This document shows positions 1-6,664 of a DNA stretch of 16,639 bases, piece after piece (the first letter of the stretch is position 1; each line of letters starts with the position of its first letter). Made by a program: the position numbers and the translations under genes. The notes below the pieces were generated by a model. The model searched no databases. It was not told the origin of the DNA and saw only the letters and a list, made by a program, of their open reading frames with translations. Source of the stretch: SHLQ01 sp964562985 (GTDB taxonomy: Bacteria > Actinomycetota > Acidimicrobiia > Acidimicrobiales > SHLQ01); the NCBI GenBank assembly GCA_964562985.1, contig CAZLWE010000070.1, positions 1 to 16,639 of the forward strand, given 5' to 3'.

Positions 1-91
1 CGAGTGTGTCTCGGATGAAGTGCACGAGGAGCAGTCGTCCCTCGATGTCTTTGGTCTGGTCGACTCCGTTGACGTTGATCGTTACTTCCAT
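1..91 (-). CDS. coxS: Carbon monoxide dehydrogenase small (2Fe-2S) subunit CoxS, N-terminal 30 residues
   Basis: Partial gene; the reading frame runs off the left edge. The visible protein begins MEVTINVNGVDQTK and continues to LLLVHFIRDTL, the usual start of the plant-type ferredoxin domain of CoxS/XdhC-like small subunits. The cysteines of both 2Fe-2S clusters would lie beyond the window. The ATG is one base past the coxM stop (TGA-T-ATG), and a strong Shine-Dalgarno, CAGGAGG, sits inside the last coxM codons, so the two genes are tightly coupled. The small subunit passes electrons from the molybdenum site of CoxL to the FAD of CoxM. The order M-S-(L) is the normal one for aerobic CO dehydrogenases, so coxL is expected next. 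Identity is supported by context more than by the short sequence. A related nicotinate- or xanthine-type hydroxylase is the alternative. Confidence 0.85.
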   Translation of the reverse strand, partial: MEVTINVNGVDQTKDIEGRLLLVHFIRDTL

Positions 92-92
92 A

Positions 93-971
93 TCAGGCCT
101 CCTGACCCGTAGCGCGAGCTACGGCGGTGCGCAGCGATCGTTGTGTGAGTTCGTTGGCGAGGTGCTTCTTGTATTCGGCACTGCCTCGCATGTCGGTGTC
201 GGGGTCGCAGTTCGCCGCACATACGGCGCCGACCTGGGCGTACAGTTCGTCCGACGGTGTTGCGCCCCGCAGCAAGTCACGGGCTGCTTCGATGGTGGTG
301 GTGTTGGGCCCGACCGCCGCAAGGCCCACCCGGCCGTCAGCGATCGTGCCGCCGTCCATCCACACGGCAGCTCCGGCCGATACAACAGCCCAGTCGCCAG
401 CGCGACGCTCGACCTTGTTGTAGGCGCTGCTTCCGTTCGGGCGAATTGGCACCCGAACTTCGGTGAGTATCTCGGCGTCGCCGACGGCGGTTTCGTACGG
501 CCCTTCGTGGAAGTCGTGCATGGTTACCAGGCGCTCGCCGCCCGAACCCTTGATTACGCAAACGGCGTCGAGTGCGGAGCACACCGCCGAAAGATCTTCA
601 GACGGATCGGCCTGGCACAGTGAGCCACCGATCGTTCCTCGATTTCGGACAACCGGGTCGGCAATAACCTTCTCGGCATCTCGGAACATTGGGAAGTGCT
701 CGTTGAGCAGGTCGCTCTCAAGGAGCGCTTGGTGACGGGTCATTGCGCCGATGTGCAAATGATCGCCTTCGACACGGATGTAACCAAGCTCTTCGGCGAG
801 GTCGTTGATGTCGATGATGTACTCGGGGTTGGCAAGGCGCAACCGCATCATTGGGATGAGGCTGTGTCCTCCTGCAACGAGTCGGGCTTCGGAACCGAGA
901 CGTTCGAGCAAACCAATTGCGTGGTCGACGCTCGTCGCTCGTTCGTATTCGAACGGGGCAGGTACTTGCAT
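93..971 (-). CDS. coxM: Carbon monoxide dehydrogenase medium (FAD-binding) subunit CoxM
   Basis: A 292-residue protein of the molybdopterin-dehydrogenase FAD-binding family, close to the usual length. Two FAD pyrophosphate-binding motifs are visible: AGGHSLIPMM at residues 33-42 and TIGGSLCQADPSED at 113-126. The C-terminal CO-dehydrogenase flavoprotein domain follows, from about residue 180. It accepts electrons from the 2Fe-2S centres of CoxS and passes them to the respiratory chain. An ATG at 1004 would add 11 residues, but it overlaps the proposed -10 element. The ATG at 971 has GGGGGA at a good distance and matches the family start (PAPFEYERA), so 971 is chosen. The gene lies 103 bp downstream of coxG and carries its own promoter-operator copy. 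Related hydroxylases share this fold, but the coxG neighbour favours CO dehydrogenase. Confidence 0.93.
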   Translation of the reverse strand: MQVPAPFEYERATSVDHAIGLLERLGSEARLVAGGHSLIPMMRLRLANPEYIIDINDLAEELGYIRVEGDHLHIGAMTRHQALLESDLLNEHFPMFRDAEKVIADPVVRNRGTIGGSLCQADPSEDLSAVCSALDAVCVIKGSGGERLVTMHDFHEGPYETAVGDAEILTEVRVPIRPNGSSAYNKVERRAGDWAVVSAGAAVWMDGGTIADGRVGLAAVGPNTTTIEAARDLLRGATPSDELYAQVGAVCAANCDPDTDMRGSAEYKKHLANELTQRSLRTAVARATGQEA

Positions 972-1002
972 GGTGGAATCCCCCAGAGTTGTGGCTGGGG
1001 TC

Positions 1003-1060
1003 ACATTGGCGCGTCTTTCAGCGCGTCGTCAACAGCGCTTAAGGGATCACTTAAGTCGTG
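1003..1060 (-). promoter_or_regulatory. coxM promoter with LysR-type operator, copy 2
   Basis: CTTAAG-N6-CTTAAG lies at 1038-1055. Reading the minus strand, 5 nt later comes TTGACG (1027-1032, the -35), and 18 nt beyond that CAATGT (1003-1008, a TANNNT-like -10 with only A2 and T6 conserved). Transcription would start near 996, giving a 25-nt leader with GGGGGA as Shine-Dalgarno. The site is centred about 50 nt before the inferred start, as in the coxG copy. The outer arms are degenerate here, so binding may be weaker. Confidence 0.6.
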
Positions 1061-1074
1061 CTGTGGGTTATTCC

Positions 1075-1974
1075 TTAGAGCGCAAGAACCACGATGACGA
1101 CGATCAACACGATGAGCGCGATTACGGCAACGGGGATGAAGCGCTTGAACACCGCGCCGCCGGCAACGTCGAGGAGATCGAGAACCTCTTCGTCCTCATC
1201 GCTATCGCCGCTTTCGCTCGATGTGGCCTTGCTGGCCACGGCCCCCGCACCTGCGGCAACCCCGGCGGCTGCAGCGGCGACTCCGGCCGATTTGGTTGCC
1301 GAACCGGCGTCTCCAGATGACGCGGTGTCGTCGGAGGTCGCGGTGGCTTCGCTGGATGATGTTGTTGTGTCGCTCGATGACGCGGTGGCTTCGCTCGATG
1401 ACGTGGTGTCGCCCGAGGTAGCGGCTTCGGAAGTCGCGGTGGCTTCGTCGGATGATCCAGCGTCGTCGCTCGATGAGGTCGACTCCTGAGCGGCCTCAGC
1501 GCTCGCGGCGGTGGCGCTATCGGTAGTGGCAGGCTCACCGATCTTTTCTTCGAGGCATTCGGCGAATTTGCCGAGCAGTTTTGTGGAGACGTCCTGCATA
1601 ACGCCGCGCCCGAACTGGGCGACCTTGCCGGAAATCTTGAGGTCGGTCACGATGTCGACGGTGGTCTTGTCGCCGTCGGGAGTCATCTGCGCGGTGATTA
1701 GTGCTTGCGCGTTGCCAGCACCGCGAATGTCGCGGCCCTTGCCATCGATAACGGCCTTGTAGTTGGCGTCGTCTTTCTCGACGAAGTGCGCCGACCCTTT
1801 GTACTCCGAGGTCACTGGCCCCACTTTGACCTTGATGCCTCCCGAGTACACGCCGTCCACTTCGTCGGTGAGCTTTGCCCCTGGGAGACACGGTGCGATC
1901 TCGGGAATGTCCGTCAGCAACTCCCACGCTTGTTCAATCGGCGCATCAACGGTGAACGAGTTCTCAATCTTCAT
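1075..1974 (-). CDS. coxG: CoxG family protein: SRPBCC domain, long acidic Ser/Thr linker, C-terminal membrane anchor
   Basis: A 299-residue protein. Residues 1-145 form a CoxG-type SRPBCC (START-like) domain, with features such as FTVDAPIEQAWELLTDIP near the start and GRGVMQDVSTKLL at 122-134. Residues 150-265 are low-complexity Ser/Thr/Ala/Asp/Glu sequence with recurring SSSEATA-like units and an alanine-rich patch (229-251). Residues 277-299 are one hydrophobic helix ending the protein, FKRFIPVAVIALIVLIV onward. In CO oxidisers CoxG recruits the cytoplasmic CO dehydrogenase to the membrane, and recent work on mycobacterial CoxG points to menaquinone delivery. The layout here fits a soluble quinone-binding head tethered to the membrane by a flexible arm. 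The start at 1974 is chosen because it begins the domain exactly (MKIENSF), has GGGGGAATCC upstream and lies downstream of the promoter; a start at 2037 would fall in the -35 box. It is probably first in the coxG-M-S transcript. Confidence 0.88.
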   Translation of the reverse strand: MKIENSFTVDAPIEQAWELLTDIPEIAPCLPGAKLTDEVDGVYSGGIKVKVGPVTSEYKGSAHFVEKDDANYKAVIDGKGRDIRGAGNAQALITAQMTPDGDKTTVDIVTDLKISGKVAQFGRGVMQDVSTKLLGKFAECLEEKIGEPATTDSATAASAEAAQESTSSSDDAGSSDEATATSEAATSGDTTSSSEATASSSDTTTSSSEATATSDDTASSGDAGSATKSAGVAAAAAGVAAGAGAVASKATSSESGDSDEDEEVLDLLDVAGGAVFKRFIPVAVIALIVLIVVIVVLAL

Positions 1975-2007
1975 AACGGCAGGATTCCCCCAAGTGGCTG
2001 TGTCGAC

Positions 2008-2064
2008 ACAATCCCAAGGGCTGGCTATGGTCGTCAATGCGACTTAAGGAACCACTTAAGTCGC
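2008..2064 (-). promoter_or_regulatory. coxG promoter with perfect LysR-type operator, copy 1
   Basis: A perfect inverted repeat with 10-bp arms lies at 2039-2064: GCGACTTAAG-N6-CTTAAGTCGC. Reading the minus strand, TTGACG (2032-2037) follows 7 nt later as a -35, then after 18 nt GATTGT (2008-2013) as a weak -10. The start of transcription would be near 2001 and the leader about 27 nt. The repeat ends 28 bp before the lysR start codon, so it could also control lysR. The core recurs upstream of coxM. Confidence 0.65.
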
Positions 2065-2092
2065 GGCAAGGGGAAGGCTCCGGGGGGACGCC

Positions 2093-3025
2093 GTGACACC
2101 AACACAGCTGCGCTGCTACGCGACGGTCGTTCGGACCGGAACCGTGCGCGGCGCGGCCGCTGAGCTCGGAGTCACTGAGGCAGCCGTATCGGGAAACGTC
2201 GGGTCGCTTCGACGCGAGCTTGACGACCGGTTGTTTCACGCATCAGGACAAGGACTGGTCTTCACGCCCGGCGGTCTACGGCTGGCACACCGCGCGATTG
2301 AAATGCTTGGTTTGCAAGAGCAGACGCGCCGTGAAGTGAACAACGCCGGAGGACGACGGCTGCTGCGTGTTGCGGCTACGTCGCTCTTTGGTGAGTTCGC
2401 AGCTCCGGGCCTCATTGAGATCTTCACGAAGCGGGCCGACGACCTCGACGTTGAGTTGGTGGTAATGGAGGGCTCTCGCTTTGAGGATCAGCTCCGAACC
2501 CATGGAGTGGATGTTGCGATCGGTCCTCGGCCAGCGACTCCTGCGCCTACTGGAATGGCCCGAGAGGAATTCCTGCGCTACGACATGATCGCGGTGGCGT
2601 CGCCTGAATTTGCTGGTTCCCCGAGCGACGCCACATGGCATCTTGGGCCATCGGCGGTGGAGTCCGATGGCGTGTCGCGGTTCATCTTGGAACGCGCTCA
2701 GGTCCCGACAGACAACCAGCGCATCTACACCAACCACGCGACCGCGATTAGTAATGCGAGGAACGGTGGCGGAATAGCGCTCACGCCAAAGTTCGCGGCC
2801 GCGAAGTCGCTAGCCGACGGCAAACTCGTCGAGATCGACGCGAGCGAGTGCAAGGCCACGGGAACCTGGAGCGCCACGGCGCTGACCGGCGAACGCTCGA
2901 CGCAGGTCGCGAGTGAGCTGATGCGCTTTGTCTCGACTCCCCGAGCAATCCAGTCGATGCTCGCGGGCGCCGGAGCGAACATCGCTCGATTCAAGCCATC
3001 AGTGCACGTCACCCTCTGGAGCTGA
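2093..3025 (+). CDS. LysR-type transcriptional regulator, divergent from coxG
   Basis: A 310-residue LysR-type regulator of typical length. Residues 4-62 form the winged helix-turn-helix (QLRCYATVVRTGTVRGAAAELGV, then TEAAVSGNVGSLRRELDDRLF), ending in the FTPGG wing at 57-61. A linker helix follows, and an effector-binding domain runs from about residue 88 to the end. The GTG start at 2093 has GGGGGGA just upstream. LysR regulators adjacent to CO dehydrogenase genes are known; CutR in Mycobacterium sp. JC1 controls cutBCA. The divergent position and the shared operator make control of the cox genes very likely here, probably as an activator because the sites sit just upstream of the -35 boxes. 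The inducer cannot be told from the sequence. The 32 bp between this gene and the convergent glgB hold no clear terminator. Confidence 0.92.
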   Translation: MTPTQLRCYATVVRTGTVRGAAAELGVTEAAVSGNVGSLRRELDDRLFHASGQGLVFTPGGLRLAHRAIEMLGLQEQTRREVNNAGGRRLLRVAATSLFGEFAAPGLIEIFTKRADDLDVELVVMEGSRFEDQLRTHGVDVAIGPRPATPAPTGMAREEFLRYDMIAVASPEFAGSPSDATWHLGPSAVESDGVSRFILERAQVPTDNQRIYTNHATAISNARNGGGIALTPKFAAAKSLADGKLVEIDASECKATGTWSATALTGERSTQVASELMRFVSTPRAIQSMLAGAGANIARFKPSVHVTLWS

Positions 3026-3057
3026 CCGGCCATATCGCCTGACGAAATTTGGACCGA

Positions 3058-4971
3058 CTATTGCGAGCGTCGCAGGATCGTTAGCGATAACGGTGGCAGG
3101 GTGAGCCAGATCGATTGCTCGTAGCCGTTGTGATGCTCGGGTGTCGTGCCATAGGTCGACGGGCGTGAGAAGCCCGAGCCCCCAAATTTGACGTCGTCGC
3201 TGCACAAAGCGAGGTTCCAGGTGCCGGCAACAGGGGCGCCGGTCATGACGTCGGTGCGCGGGACCTGTGTGGCATTGAGCGCCACGATCGCGATGTCGCC
3301 GTCACCGTCTTCTCGCATGAAGGTCAAGATGCTGCGTTCGCTGTCGTTGGCATCGATCCAACGGAATCCACCCGACTCGGTGTCGAGCGCGTGGAGTGCA
3401 GGAATGGTTCGGTAGGCATGGTTGAGTGCCGACACCCATTGGACCATGCCTTCGTGGTTAGGTAGCTCGGTGAGGTGCCAGGGGAGGCTTTCGTCATGGT
3501 CCCATTCATCCCATGGCGCAAGTTCACTCCCCATGAAAAGGAGTTTCTTTCCCGGGGTCGTGTACTGATAGCCGAACAGTGCGCGAAGGTTGGCGAACTT
3601 CTGCCATTCGTCGCCGGGCATCTTGTTGAGTAGCGAGCTCTTGCCGTGCACGACTTCGTCGTGGCTGAGCGGGAGGATGAAGTTCTCGGTGAACCCGTAC
3701 ATCGAACGAAACGTCAGCAAGTTGTGGTGATAGCTGCGGTGGACTGGTTCCTCTTCGAAGTACGACAGGGTGTCGTTCATCCACCCCATATCCCACTTGT
3801 ACCCAAAGCCCAGGCCGCCATGGTTGGTGGGACGGGTCACCCCAGGCCATGCTGTCGACTCCTCGGCGATCATCACGATGTCGGGAAAGTTGGCGTACAT
3901 CTCGTGGTTGAGCTGTTGGAGAAACTCGATCGCTTCGAGGTTCTCGCGGCCGCCGTAGCGGTTCGGAATCCAATCGTCGCCGCGGCTGTAGTCGCGGTAG
4001 AGCATCGAGGCCACAGCATCGACCCGAATGCCATCGATGTGGAAGGCCTCCAGCCAGAATCGGGCACTCGACAGCAAGAAGCTACGAACTTCGTGGCGGC
4101 CGTAGTTGAAGATGGCGCTCTTCCAGTCTGGGTGGAAGCCTTCGCGCGGATCGCCATGTTCGTAGAGCGACGTGCCGTCGAAGGCGTTGAGCGCGAAGGC
4201 ATCGGTGGGGAAGTGCGACGGGACCCAATCGAGGATCACCCCGATCTCCGCGTTGTGGAAGGCATCGATGAGATCCATGAGCTCTCGCGGTCCGCCGTAG
4301 CGAGAGGTCGCGGCGAAGTAGCCGGTGGTTTGGTAGCCCCAGGAACCAAACAGCGGGTGCTCGGTGATCGGAAGGAGTTCCACGTGGGTGAACTCCATCG
4401 CCGTAACGTGGCTCACGAGCGCATCGATTAGTGCCGTGTAGCCCAAGAACTCGTTGTTCGGCACGCTGCGGCGCCACGAGCCCAGGTGAACTTCATAGAT
4501 CGAGATGGGTTGATCCACACGATGGCGATCAGCGCGTGAGCTCATCCAGGCATCGTCGGACCACTCATGGTTGAGGTCGCTCAGAATAGATGCGGTCGAG
4601 GGGGCAACTTCGGCTTCGAAGGCAAGCGGGTCGGCCTTCTCGACGATCGTTCCTTGCGCGCCCACGACTCGATACTTGTATCGCGCACCGTGCTCAAGGC
4701 CGGGGATGAACCCTTCCCACACGCCACTGGAGCCGACGGGTGTCATGGCCTCGCCCGGGTGGGTCCAGTCGTTGAAGTCGCCGATCACGCTGACCCCGGT
4801 CGCGTTGGGGGCCCATACCGAAAAGCGTGCGCCGCCGACCCCGTCGCGGTGGACGAGTCGCCCGCCGAGGTTCTCCCAAAGCCGGGTGTGATCGCCAGCA
4901 TTGAAAAGGTATTGGTCAACGCCGTGGAAGCCCTCCGAGGTGCTGGGCTGATCTACATCGTCGTGAGTCAC
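3058..4971 (-). CDS. glgB: 1,4-alpha-glucan branching enzyme GlgB (GH13)
   Basis: A 637-residue glycogen branching enzyme. It cuts alpha-1,4 chains and rejoins them as alpha-1,6 branches. A CBM48 domain covers about residues 40-120 (ARFSVWAPNATGVSVIGDFNDW). The GH13 barrel follows: YEVHLGSW at 159-166, DWVPSHF at 248-254, the nucleophile D318 in GIRVDAV, the acid/base E370 in MIAEEST, and D438 in LSHDEVVHGK. A beta-sandwich domain closes the protein (about 540-637). It lacks the extra N-terminal domain of the E. coli enzyme and is close to Bacillus-type length. The start is a GTG at 4971 with a weak CAGG; no better start lies before the CBM48. It follows glgA by 46 bp on the same strand, so the two form an operon. 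Confidence 0.96.
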   Translation of the reverse strand: MTHDDVDQPSTSEGFHGVDQYLFNAGDHTRLWENLGGRLVHRDGVGGARFSVWAPNATGVSVIGDFNDWTHPGEAMTPVGSSGVWEGFIPGLEHGARYKYRVVGAQGTIVEKADPLAFEAEVAPSTASILSDLNHEWSDDAWMSSRADRHRVDQPISIYEVHLGSWRRSVPNNEFLGYTALIDALVSHVTAMEFTHVELLPITEHPLFGSWGYQTTGYFAATSRYGGPRELMDLIDAFHNAEIGVILDWVPSHFPTDAFALNAFDGTSLYEHGDPREGFHPDWKSAIFNYGRHEVRSFLLSSARFWLEAFHIDGIRVDAVASMLYRDYSRGDDWIPNRYGGRENLEAIEFLQQLNHEMYANFPDIVMIAEESTAWPGVTRPTNHGGLGFGYKWDMGWMNDTLSYFEEEPVHRSYHHNLLTFRSMYGFTENFILPLSHDEVVHGKSSLLNKMPGDEWQKFANLRALFGYQYTTPGKKLLFMGSELAPWDEWDHDESLPWHLTELPNHEGMVQWVSALNHAYRTIPALHALDTESGGFRWIDANDSERSILTFMREDGDGDIAIVALNATQVPRTDVMTGAPVAGTWNLALCSDDVKFGGSGFSRPSTYGTTPEHHNGYEQSIWLTLPPLSLTILRRSQ

Positions 4972-5017
4972 GACCTGAGTCTTGCCGATCTCTAGTGCGT
5001 CGCGGTCAATACTTGGG

Positions 5018-6490
5018 TTACTTGCGAGTGATGGCCGGTTCGTCCATCAGTTCCTCGTACAAGTCCATGTGTCGTCGAGCGGGCTTTGCCCAGGACCAGT
5101 CGGCGTTCATGCCGCGCCGTTGGATGGCGGCGCGCCGTCGAGGGTTGGACCATCCTCGAATCGCACGGTGCAACGCATCGAGAAGCGAGATCGACGTAGC
5201 GTCTCGAGCAACGTATCCCGTTCCGGCACGACGATTCGCGTCGATGTCCAGGACGGTGTCTCGTAGCCCGCCTACATCAGTAACGACCGGAATCGTTCCG
5301 CAGGTCATCGCCTGCATCTGAGTTAGTCCACACGGTTCGAACCGGCTGGGAACCATCAGGAGGTCGCTGCCGGACACGACGAGGTGCGCGAGGCGTTCGT
5401 CGTAGCCGTCAAAGACATGCACCCGATCGGGGAAGCGAGTTTGGGTGAGTCGCGCTAACCGTGCCAGGTCGATCGAACCCGAACCGATGACTACAAGGCG
5501 AGCATGGAGGTTCTCTAAGAACGGGGCCATCGACAGAGCCAAGTCGATTCCCTTTTGGTGATCGAGGCGCGCAACGACGCCGAGCACTGGACCCTTGTCT
5601 TCGGCGAGTTCGGTCAGGGAAAGCAGTTCCTTGCGGCACATTTCTTTGCCCGAAAGGTCGGCTTGATCGTAGTTGTATGGCAACAACGGGTCGGTGCTTG
5701 GGTGCCACAGGCCGAGGTCGATGCCGTTGCGTATGCCGACCAGGTCGTCGCCGCGGGCGATCAGGCGCTCATGAAGTCCGAATCCCGTGGCAGGGCGAAC
5801 GGCTTCTGCCGCATAGGACTGGCTAACCATGACAACTTTGTCAGCCAGGCTGATGCCGCCGGCAAGCGCGTTGTATGCACCCTTCTCAAGGAATGCCCTT
5901 CCGTGAACACCAACTTTTTGGGCCCACTCGGCGTCGGTTACTCCTTGATGAGCGAGGTTATGGACGGTCAGAACTGATGGGGTGTCTGCAGGCAGGCGCC
6001 CGACGGCGGTGGACGTGTGCCAATCGTTGCAGTGCACGACGTCGGGCTTGCGAACGACGGCCAACTGCGCCAGCGCCGTTGCGAAGGTCATGAAGTACAC
6101 GTCGTTGTCAGTCCATCCTTGGCCGGTGCCAGGGTCGACATAGGGATGAGGGCGCTCACTGCCGGGGAACGACAACAACGTGATCTCGCCGGAGTAGTCC
6201 GCCCACCCACGACGCACCGTGACAGGTGGGCACCAGCTGGGCAAGTGGTCGAGCGTGTCCTCGGTGACGTCTCGTAGTTCGATCAGGCCGTAGTCGGGCA
6301 TGACGAGTTCGACGAGAGCGCCCATCGTGCGCAGGACTCCGACGAGTCCTGAAGAAGCCTCACTCAGCCCGCCGACTTTTACGAGTGGGGCAAGTTCGGT
6401 CGTGGCAAAGAGGACCTTCGGCCCGGAGGGTTCGCCCTCTGGAAGGTGCCGATCAATGCGCCGTTCGTCCACCTCGTCATTATCGACCAA
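5018..6490 (-). CDS. glgA: Glycogen synthase GlgA (GT5 family)
   Basis: A 490-residue GT5 glycogen/starch synthase with GT-B fold, adding glucose from a nucleotide sugar (normally ADP-glucose) to the non-reducing end of glycogen. Visible motifs: the sugar-nucleotide site KVGG at 38-41, HCNDWHTS at 153-160, RNGID at 254-258, ARLDHQKG at 307-314, and SRFEPCGLTQMQAM at 382-395 with the catalytic-region E385, followed by GGLRDTV. KVGGLSEASSGL differs from the common KTGGLADVVGAL form. The start is uncertain. A stop lies shortly upstream in frame, leaving TTG at 6490 or GTG at 6472; TTG is listed because its distance to the AT-rich promoter and a weak GGACC fits better. The first 20 or so residues are not part of the fold. 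It leads the glgA-glgB operon. Confidence 0.94.
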   Translation of the reverse strand: MVDNDEVDERRIDRHLPEGEPSGPKVLFATTELAPLVKVGGLSEASSGLVGVLRTMGALVELVMPDYGLIELRDVTEDTLDHLPSWCPPVTVRRGWADYSGEITLLSFPGSERPHPYVDPGTGQGWTDNDVYFMTFATALAQLAVVRKPDVVHCNDWHTSTAVGRLPADTPSVLTVHNLAHQGVTDAEWAQKVGVHGRAFLEKGAYNALAGGISLADKVVMVSQSYAAEAVRPATGFGLHERLIARGDDLVGIRNGIDLGLWHPSTDPLLPYNYDQADLSGKEMCRKELLSLTELAEDKGPVLGVVARLDHQKGIDLALSMAPFLENLHARLVVIGSGSIDLARLARLTQTRFPDRVHVFDGYDERLAHLVVSGSDLLMVPSRFEPCGLTQMQAMTCGTIPVVTDVGGLRDTVLDIDANRRAGTGYVARDATSISLLDALHRAIRGWSNPRRRAAIQRRGMNADWSWAKPARRHMDLYEELMDEPAITRK

Positions 6491-6513
6491 AAATCTAGGT
6501 CCATAAGTGAAAA

Positions 6514-6519
6514 ATTATC
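6514..6519 (-). promoter_or_regulatory. Probable -10 element of glgA
   Basis: GATAAT on the minus strand matches TATAAT at 5 of 6 positions. It lies in an AT-rich patch (about 6490-6530) that stands out from the high-GC surroundings. Transcription would start near 6507, about 17 nt before the TTG start. No convincing -35 is seen. The rest of the 174-bp gap to the divergent AAA+ gene (6491-6664) shows nothing else except the AGGGAAG Shine-Dalgarno before 6665. Confidence 0.45.
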
Positions 6520-6664
6520 AGAATTTACCAAATCGCAACGCGTAACTCACGGACCACCCCCGAGTTAATTTGGGACTGCGTGGACCTCTGCCGCATCGCT
6601 ATCCGATCGAAGAGCGGCGCCCGCAATAGCTCACAAATGGGCCGATCAGGACGATAGGGAAGCC

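Noticed and set aside
975..1004. Longer coxM start at 1004 (and longer coxG start at 2037)
   Set aside because: Both fall inside the proposed promoter elements, lack a Shine-Dalgarno and add residues outside the family domain.
1310..1470. Short repeats resembling a minisatellite or small CRISPR-like array
   Set aside because: The repeats are irregular, without spacers of constant length, and are fully explained by the Ser/Thr/Ala/Asp linker codons of coxG.
3026..3057. Terminator between lysR and glgB
   Set aside because: No stem longer than 4 bp and no T tract was found.
3646..4431. A 261-codon open frame on the plus strand within glgB
   Set aside because: It lies wholly opposite well-conserved branching-enzyme coding sequence and its protein has no recognisable features; long antisense frames are expected at this GC content.
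6491..6664. Riboswitch or small RNA between glgA and the AAA+ gene
   Set aside because: Only an AT-rich promoter-like patch is visible; no conserved RNA fold could be recognised by eye.
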